Assembly: GCA_022478985.1 (NCBI GenBank)
Contig: JAKSZP010004245.1
Location: 1-64,000, forward strand
Reading direction: 5' to 3'
DNA length: 64,000 nucleotides
DNA from: Massospora cicadina
Taxonomy: Eukaryota; Entomophthoromycota; Entomophthoromycetes; Entomophthorales; Entomophthoraceae
Under the pieces are notes generated by a model. That model ran no database searches and was not told the DNA's origin. It saw only the letters and a program-made list of their open reading frames with translations. A program made the translations under genes and the position numbers. Positions 57,083 through 64,000 of this stretch are shown piece after piece. The first letter of the stretch is position 1; the number at the start of each line of letters is the position of its first letter.

Positions 57083-58143
57083 TCAGTTAATATCATTCAT
57101 GGTTTCTTCAGCTTGGACGTTCTGTTCTGATTGGCTGGTTTGGCCGATTTCCTCTCTGTCCATCTGGATTTGGTTCAGGTCAATGATGGAGGTCACAAGT
57201 GATGTGGCCTTGGCCGCTGCCCACTTGTGGTCCTTCTGTACCTGTTTGCGTAATTTGGGTGATACTGGGTCTATGAGGAAGTAGTGCCTGTCCTCTCCCC
57301 AGATGAAAGCGTGGTTGGGATCGACCATTTTTCTGAAGGTCTCTTTAACTTTTTCCATAGCATCATCACAAAAGTCTGGGGCCAAGATGCCCTCCTTCAC
57401 AGGACACACGTGTTCCTTGTGCCCTAGTGTGGTGCAATGGTTGCAGATGGGTGGTACGCATTCTGGTGTGACATAAGGAAGGTTTTGACACTCCCCCATC
57501 TTGGAGGTGAAATATCGTGGTGTGTGGGATTTTGGTTAGGTCTGTGGCCACGGTGTGGGACCAGGTTGATCACAGCGATTGCCTTTCCTGTGCACAGGTT
57601 TGGCATCAGGTGGAATCACTATAACTCTAGTTGTTTGATTTCTCCATAGCTCAGAAGGCCTATTCAGAGTTCCTCCTCAATTAGTTTGCAGGGGAGGTTG
57701 GTGGGGAGTGAGTCAAACGAGATAAACAAAGTATGTGCTTTGTTCCATCTGGTGCATGTGGTGTGCACAATTCATTTGCCCTCAGGAGGGTAATCTCAAT
57801 ACAGACTTTTTCCATGGTGTCTGCATCTTCTTCAGTTTCAAAACCCATATTGATCCAGCCACGGTGGATGGTGTTGGTGGTAACATATACCGCGTGGGGA
57901 TAGAGGGAGGCCTGTGCCTCACCTACCTTCTCCCACAGGGTTGGGGAATCTACCCCTAAGAAAAGTTGGAGCCTGTGTTCCACTTTTGATAGGGGCTATG
58001 CATATTGTATTTTCATATACTGGTTTTGTTTTTTGGTGAACTCCACAACCCGTGCAGTGTTTGAGTTTGGGGCTTTTTGGCGGCATTAGCTCCCAATCCC
58101 CCTCCAGGGCGTTTTTTGCCCTTGGGTGCACCGTTTTGTCCAT
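57083..58143 (-). pseudogene. L2 ORF1 with CCHC zinc knuckle
   Basis: Candidate start MDKTVHPRAKN at 58143; frames 58143-57919, 57983-57681 and 57499-57083 with frameshifts between. Domain order: basic N-terminus, RRM-like segment (WINMGFETEEDAD, then a KAIAVIN block at about 57590), and zinc knuckle CNHCTTLGHKEHVC (C-x2-C-x4-H-x4-C, 57404-57445, all four ligands present). A charged C-terminal helix (KLRKQVQKDHKWAAAKATS) follows. It would bind element RNA. Ligand completeness makes it the reference for the broken copies in L1 and L3. Confidence 0.75.
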
Positions 58144-58274
58144 TGCCCAATATGACTTTCTCTCAGTTTAATTGGGTTTTGTTGAATTCACTCATCTCAC
58201 CTGTGTGATTATCAAAAATTTCTGTTCAAATTTAATCTTAGTAACCGATGTTATTGTTATGGGAAAGAAAATCA

Positions 58275-58288
58275 TCATAAGGTAGTTT
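58275..58288. repeat. Target site duplication of LINE L2, right
   Basis: tcataaggtagttt, identical to 52996-53009. Confidence 0.88.
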
Positions 58289-59950
58289 GATTCTATATAA
58301 GGTTTGAATGATTAGAGCCCATTAGTGAATCAAGTTTTTCTTTTTACTTTACTTTTTATAATATTATAGATGATATGCTAGAAAATTTCCTTTGTGTGAA
58401 CACAACAAAGATGACTAGCTTAAAAAGTTAAGTGTTGCTGTTGTCATAATATGAAAAGTTTCATATATCTTCATATCCAGTAAGCTATTTATAACGAGTT
58501 TTCATACTTAATAGTAGGTACCTATTATGATCAAAGTTTTTTACAGTTTTTCAATAATCTTATCTACCTATACTAATAAGGAGATTCATGGCTAAAACCT
58601 GAACTAAGCTAGAAATTAGAACTAAACTTTAGTCTCTTCTTATAAAATGACAAAGAAGCAAATAGTTGAAACCTTAATCCCAAGAAACTTTAGGTTTAGA
58701 CTTCCAGCCACAAGCCTGCAGTCACAAACTCTACAAGCTTTTATAAAGTTACTGTAAAGGCTCAGGCGACGATCCTCGCAATTCCATATGGTTTTTAGGG
58801 GTTGTTAAAGTGGTTGGTGCTACTGAACAGCAGCTGCAATTAAATTTCAGGAATCACATGTTATAGCAACTTTGACCAATCGTTTATGAATCTTTATAGA
58901 AACTTTGTATTATTTTGTCTAAAGTTATTTTGAATTTTTTCTACTGTCCAGATGTTACTGTTTTCCTTGTATCAGTAAAAATTAGGTTGTCTATATGACT
59001 GATAAAAAAAATTTTAGAAAGTATTTTAAGGTATTCCGCCAATCCCTCTGAAGTTAGCTCACTTTTTAATCTTTCTAATAGTTTTCCTTCAATTCCATTT
59101 ATCTTTCATCTGATTATTAACATATAGTCTTGTTGTAAGGTAAGTTTTATTGCTAGACAAATTTTATCCAACTAAGCGGTAGTTATGGTGAAATCAAAGC
59201 GATTTTCGTAAAAATTTATTTATAAAGCTATCTAAAAACCCCTCCAATTTTAGTTTGCACTATTAATAAAAAATTGTCTTTATTAAAATAGACCTGCTAC
59301 GCGTTATAAAACTTTTTATACAATAAAGTCACTTGTCAAAACATTTAAAGCCTTTGTATTAGGCCCAAGTTAAAAACCTATGCTCTATTAATTTTAAAAA
59401 TGATATTCTTTCATATATTTTCCATTGCCATATCTATTATATAAAAATGAATAGTTGTTGGTTAATTTTTTCTTCTAACCGTTCCTATACCATTCATCTG
59501 ATTATGATGAAACTTTAATGAGTTGTTGTGCACATGCTGCAAAGTCTTTGCATTGTTTTTATTGATATAAAAGATAAAAAGTTTTATTTAAAAAGTAAAG
59601 ATCTTTATATGCTTTAATAGTAGGTGGTAAATCATCATGACTGAGCAGTTATATATTCAGTTGATTCAATGGTATAAATGGTTGAAAGAGGTAGTTGGTC
59701 ATTTGGTTAGTTATCAAGTTGATTGATTACTTAGTAGTAAGTAACTGGCAGATCCAACAGTTTAAATGGTTTTTCAAAGCGGTTGGTGGTTTTAGCTTTA
59801 TTTAATAGGTTTAATTGGGTTTAAGCAAATGGTTAGTAGTACTTTATAAATTTTGGGAAAGGTAATAGGGTAGGGTATTTTTATCCTCTCCTCACTATTT
59901 TGTGCCAAAACTATGCACTACCCCATAATAATACCAAAACAACCATCACC
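58289..59950. other. AT-rich region, nothing recognisable
   Basis: No ORF or repeat of this window's families is recognised in about 1.6 kb. Simple TTAGTAGTAA/GGTTGGTNG-like low-complexity sequence occurs at about 59640-59830. Confidence 0.6.
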
Positions 59951-59955
59951 TTGCA

Positions 59956-60459
59956 ATGATGGGGGTGCCCTCATTCAATTATTACCCACTCTTCAAGATA
60001 GTTGCAAAATCTGCTACCTTATTGGTCAATGGTGTACCCCCTCACACTTTCACACATGACTTCCATGCCATTGCCAAGTGCAAAATCCTCAGACTTCACA
60101 CAAAAACGAACATTATGGTCTGTACCATTGGTATAGCAATAAAATTTAACGTAAAATTAGTTTTAATGCACTTGAGTCCTATTGCCTTTGCCTCCCTCCC
60201 TGATATCTGCATCCAGGAAGAAGACAAACTTTTTCCAAATTTTTAAAATTTGATGTTCATTGCTATACTAATCCCTGACAACCCACCATACAACAAATTT
60301 GAGCCCTATCTCATCAAAGCTTTCACTTCATTGCTCTCTGTCATGGCTTGTATATCCTGTGGGATCTCAGCACCTGAGGAAGTGCCCAACCCCCTCCCCC
60401 TCTGCCATATTTGGATAGGCATCATTATGATTCTGCCTGTTAAAAGAGTTTTGATTTGA
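59956..60459 (+). pseudogene. Possible LINE ORF1 fragment, one stop codon
   Basis: Two open stretches in one frame (96 and 69 codons) separated only by a TAA at about 60244. The segment LLVNGVPPHTF and, 25 residues on, LRLHTKTNIMVCTIGIAI follow the pattern of the RRM-like part of L1 ORF1 (FDFLPTTIK then KAIAVLN). The second part is unlike anything else here, with a hydrophobic run and Cys. Homology is suggestive only; it could be an unrelated ORF. Confidence 0.35.
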
Positions 60460-60632
60460 GTTCCCCATTTTTTGCCTTCCCCCTTGTTGCAATCAATACT
60501 TGGCCGTCATATTTCAAAAGCACAGGTATTAACTCAATGGATAAGGTGCTGCATGAAGACTGATGCCTTTCTAAACTTGAAACAAAAGACAAGTTTAGCA
60601 AGAGGATTTTATTATAAAACAGAATAAAGCAC
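60460..60632. other. Spacer with tRNA box-A-like sequence
   Basis: At about 60530-60550 ttaactcaatggataagg resembles the D-arm/box A of a tRNA, but no box B or cloverleaf follows. It lies about 85 bp upstream of a Ty3-type LTR. Confidence 0.25.
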
Positions 60633-61182
60633 TGTCAAGGCTCTGATATGACTGGAAAATAAGCCTGAAATAGCTATGGCGGATTGGAGAATCCGCTGAC
60701 CAGGATACTAATTACAGTTACTTAAACACCTTGAGTTGAGGCAATTTTAATCCTGAAATGGGTTTTATTGGATTGCTTAAAATAGGGCAATAAGGTGATG
60801 TTGACATTTGGTGAATATTGAGTAAGCTACCTCGAATTAAGGCAATAGAGAATTGAATACCATACACTGTCAGAACCAACGAGATATGGCAGAACAGAAT
60901 AGCTAATAATAGGAAATGGTATCATATGAAGTTGCTGAGATATAAGCAAGTGAGATGAATGAAGGAGGAGGATATTTATTAGTTTAGAAAGAGGAACGGC
61001 GAGTAACCGTAGTAAATATTAGTTAAATAAAGTGTCATTTGGGGCAAATAGCTCTGTATTTTAATATATTTTAAGTGTGTTTGAGGACTGAAAATCTTCA
61101 TAATGTCTGTCTAATTGCTCGGTGGGTTTGACCCTGTGCAAAATCTCCTGGCTTATCTCAACGATCTGCTGAAGTTATAACA
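60633..61182 (+). repeat. Family B 5' LTR (second element)
   Basis: 550 bp, TGTCAAGGCT to TATAACA, matching 19438-19990 along its length. Its 3' partner lies beyond the window, so no duplication can be checked. Confidence 0.88.
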
Positions 61183-61183
61183 G

Positions 61184-61202
61184 TGGTTCTCACTACAAGG
61201 AG
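61184..61202 (+). other. Primer binding site, family B
   Basis: tggttctcactacaaggag, one base past the LTR end. Shares the TGGTNCTCACTACA core with family A at 35335. Confidence 0.65.
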
Positions 61203-61240
61203 TCCATTGAATATTCACTAAAAAATCCTAATCTGCGATC

Positions 61241-63060
61241 ATGGTCTTCATCAAATGGGAATTTTCCCAAACAGCAGAGTTGGCTGAGACCATGGAACTC
61301 AATTTTGTTTTGAATGTTATGCTTTAAAAACTAGCGAAAATCTATCAAAAGCATGACAAAGTAAATATTCAACCTTAATTTGTGGTTAGTCAGCTACAGA
61401 TACTTGGACAACAGAACAGGCAGCTCGCCAGTTGACTGTATGATGCTACTGAACGTCTACAATTCACAGAGAAGAAATTACCACCTACCTTTTATCCGCC
61501 TCAACCCCATTGGTAATTGGAAGAACAAGGGATTGCTTGTGAAGGATCTTTTTATGATAAATATGTGTCTAGCATGTGCCTCTTGAATCATGATGGTTGC
61601 TCTGAGGATGATTATGTTTTGACCCAATATAACCCCCAGGTAATGGAAGTACTGCCCGCTGAAGAGACCTGTACTACCCCAAGAGCAGAGGGGCCTTCCA
61701 AACCAGCTCTTCTTCATGATCCCAGTTATGGACTCAACAACTCCGCATTACATTTTTGAGGCTGCAGTTATGAGTGACTGGAGAAGTTCTGCATCGACAA
61801 GTTACTTCGTTCAACTGCAATGGAAACATCTATGTGCTCTTCCAATGATTTGAATTCATGATGGAAGGAGGATTCAATTGGCAGTTGCTAAATTTCTGAT
61901 ATTTATTTGGACATCAGAAGCGCCGACCAAGTTACCTGCTACCTTCCAAGCTTTTCTTTCACTTACCATGAAGTAAAGGAAATTGGGTTTTTGTTGTTTG
62001 GTGGTACTTCAAAGATGTCACTACGTAAAGCTGAGTTTCTGACCATTGGGTTTCAATGTAATGAGACCTTCACTGCATTTGCGGATTAATTTATGGCAGA
62101 AGCCCATGTGTTAGTAGCAGGTGTTATAGTTGAAGCTAATGTGTGCATTGCAATGGACTCCGCTGTGAAGCCATACCATGAGCTTTACAATGCCATTTCT
62201 TCAATATTGGATGATGATGTCCCCCTGCTCAAAATTGTGCAGTTCTTGCACCATATATCCGCTAACTTCCCTCCACCCAATTCAGAGTGGAAACACACCG
62301 CTGCCATATCTGAGCCCACTTATTTGGGAGAATTCTTCTGTCCTGGCCAGATTCTGCCTAGTAACCCCAACCTTATTATAAACACATGCCTTGCCCTCAG
62401 CTGAGTTACCCTCAGAAGTTTGCCTTTCTCTCAGTTCTGTTTCTGAAAATTGTCAGCAGCCTAACTACTACTCATAACCTAATTCCACCAAACATCAACA
62501 AAATTATCAGCCTGGACCTTTGTATGAGAACCAAGGATGCGGACCCTATATGGTTAATTAGTTTGAATGTGGCACCCTGGTCATCTTGCACAAAGTTGCC
62601 CCAACAGCCATGTTCACTATGAACAGCAGGATCAATACTACCAGGGAAAAGATGGAGCGGAGTAGAGACAAGACTCTCTACCTCCATTATACCAACCCCC
62701 AACGTCCCACCTGAACCAATTGTAGTATTTCCAGCCGAGGTTCCTCAGTATGAAGATGGGATTTTATATCATAATCTAGTAGGAGGAGTAAATGTACTGA
62801 CACAGGCACAAGCCCAGTCCGCAGCGGAAAAAGGACCTCAGGAGCAACCAAAGCCATACGCCTGCCAAACGTTAGACCAAACTTCGTTGGCAAGCTAGAT
62901 TCCACTGCAGATGCACCTTCCCTGAAAGGTGTAAACGTTGCCCTTCCAGTAAAAGCTATTTTCAAAGAGTACCTCAAAGTTGTTGGGGGCTTATGAGCTT
63001 CTTTGTTAAATGGACCCTGTAAATGTCCACGTATTAAACATACAATATTATTCTTATTCT
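61241..63060 (+). pseudogene. Family B gag
   Basis: Candidate start ATG at 61241 (MVFIKWEFSQTAELAETMEL), followed by polar, Gln-rich coiled-coil-like text (QLQILGQQNRQLAS, about 61390-61430) and an 80-codon frame at 61517. A capsid-like region lies at 61907-62403: two adjoining open stretches with only a stop at 62087 between frames (TFTAFAD, then HVLVAGVIVEANVC and ILDDDVPLLKIVQFLHHIS). A proline/glutamine-rich tail (about 62700-62880) leads to the protease. No zinc knuckle was identified. Several stops and frameshifts. Gag is assigned by position and composition. Confidence 0.6.
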
Positions 63061-63420
63061 GAATGTATTAACTGTGACATTGTTGTATCAAAAACTCAGG
63101 TTCAAGCTATATAGATATGGGCGCTCCAGTAAACATAGTTTCCACCAAGTTGGTGACGAAGATGACACTAAAACTTGATGTAGAACATCATATGGTGTAT
63201 GGGACCGCTGGAGCAGAAAACACGGTCTCTGAAGGAGCGTACAGTGCACTTTCATTGTGGTTTGGGTCAATTGTCGTGGTAGCCCCAGCAATAGTGTTAC
63301 CAAACAATGATTATGACATGCTAATTGGAACTGCTTTAATATAGCACTATGGGACTGTTGTTAATATGATAGAAGAGACCTTCAAAATTTTAGGCCAGCG
63401 GATCCCCAATTACTTTACCT
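63061..63420 (+). pseudogene. Family B retropepsin-like protease
   Basis: SSYIDMGAPVNIVSTKLV with catalytic Asp at 63114-63116 (D-M-G-A instead of D-S/T-G-A), then VYGTAGAENTV and the C-terminal NDYDMLIGTALI, all within one open stretch from 63105 to 63344. It aligns block by block with the family A protease at 36046. The Met for Ser/Thr next to the active Asp would be unusual in a working enzyme and is also seen in family D (1087). Confidence 0.8.
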
Positions 63421-64000
63421 CCAGCGAAGTGCCAAAGGATCTGGTGCACATGGGGCATATCAACTTGGCCTATAGCGATGAGATGATTCTGGCTGCTACC
63501 ATCAACTAAAGTGCAAAACCCAGGGCCTCCCCCAGAAGGTATATGAATATCAAGGGCTGCACTAAGCGCTGCCAGCCCTATAATTATCCCCTAAAGACAC
63601 CAAGTAATAATCAACACTGAGTTAGAGATGGAAGTGACAGCTGCTCTTCATGGAAAGATCATTGGGCCTTATTATCAGTTGCAGTTTGAGCCCCACGTGG
63701 CTCTAGGCATTATCTTCTTGGGCTTGAGGAGATCAAGGTCTTGCTAGTGAACCTACAGCACAAACCTATGAAATTTTCTGACACTAAATAGTGGCATTTT
63801 TACACTTGACCCCAGTGGAAGAGGTCCTTCAGGTTCATGAGTTTGGGTTGCTAGATGAATTTGGTCCTCCCCTTAAGCCACCGCTTGGTGTATAGGTGGT
63901 AATACCACATGAAAGCTTAGTTGGGTTTTCGGAATACCAGAAAGATCAAGCAATAGATTTATCTAAAAAATATGAGGAGATCTTTTCCATCAACAACCAT
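63421..64000 (+). pseudogene. Family B protease-RT linker and RT start, cut by window end
   Basis: Linker text (VPKDLVHMGHINLAYSDEMI, about 63430-63490), then the pre-RT segment with EEVLQVHEFGLLDEFGPPL (about 63818-63874) and DLSKKYEEIFSINNH up to the last base, which is the standard start of the gypsy RT domain (compare LETYSDIFSKS in family D). Frameshifts near 63720 and a stop near 63890. The catalytic core would lie outside the window. Confidence 0.7.

Larger units (their letters stand above)
53010..58274 (-). mobile_element. LINE L2, best-preserved LINE
   Basis: 5265 bp on the minus strand between exact 14-bp target duplications. From right to left: ORF1 with zinc knuckle, APE endonuclease, RT and the C-terminal region. 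The 3' end has a short A-rich tail (complement of ttttatttaacc) rather than poly-A, as in L1. Key motifs (CCHC, QET, GDFN, FADD) all survive, but frameshifts split both ORFs. Confidence 0.92.

Noticed and set aside
56677..57284. Plus-strand ORFs of 74 and 86 codons with hydrophobic content
   Set aside because: Shadows of L2 ORF1/ORF2 on the minus strand.
1..64000. Host genes, tRNA/rRNA genes, CRISPR, riboswitches or operons
   Set aside because: No ORF without transposon similarity exceeds about 100-150 codons with recognisable motifs, and no structural RNA is visible beyond the SINE heads; the content is eukaryotic transposon debris.

Overview
This 64-kb window comes from a eukaryotic genome in a stretch made almost entirely of transposable-element remains. 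I find no host gene, rRNA, convincing tRNA, CRISPR array or prokaryotic signal. The content is Ty3/gypsy LTR retrotransposons, APE-type LINEs with an ORF1 plus an endonuclease/reverse-transcriptase ORF2, and two candidate tRNA-derived SINEs, nested and decayed by stops, frameshifts and deletions. Such layering fits a large, repeat-rich genome. A fungus is my guess, but nothing here fixes the taxon.

Layout, left to right: (1) 1-3256, remains of gypsy polyproteins (integrase tail, an LTR-like scrap, then protease-RT-RNase H, 'family D'). (2) 3257-17153, a family A gypsy element with two LTRs. Its integrase is split by LINE 'L1' (6813-12889, minus strand, 18-bp target duplication) and its 3' part holds a SINE (13829-14118, 15-bp duplication). 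(3) 17154-19990, the 3' half of a family B gypsy element ending in its LTR. (4) 21090-25700, LINE 'L3' (plus). (5) 26640-31970, two LINE-ORF1-like pseudogenes in opposite orientation, head to head. (6) 31971-34039, AT-rich sequence without recognisable genes. (7) 34182-43333, a structurally complete family A element with matching LTRs and a 5-bp duplication (atccc), carrying an antisense SINE. (8) 43379-52995, family C gypsy material: scraps, one element with LTRs at both ends, and the start of a second element sharing the middle LTR. (9) 53010-58274, LINE 'L2' (minus, 14-bp duplication), which keeps its endonuclease and RT signature motifs. (10) 58289-60632, AT-rich sequence with a possible LINE ORF1 scrap. 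(11) 60633-64000, the 5' LTR, gag, protease and start of RT of a second family B element that runs off the window.

The most interesting signals are not ordinary genes. Family A LTRs carry a row of four inverted repeats in U3, one of which shows compensatory base changes between copies. Family A also has a 1.6-kb module between integrase and 3' LTR whose longest open frames are antisense and conserved between both copies. Family C shows an analogous antisense ORF. Copies also differ in a motif array (GGACC-N-CTGAACC) and in shared loss of catalytic aspartates. Every coding region is called a pseudogene because none has an uninterrupted reading frame of family-typical length.
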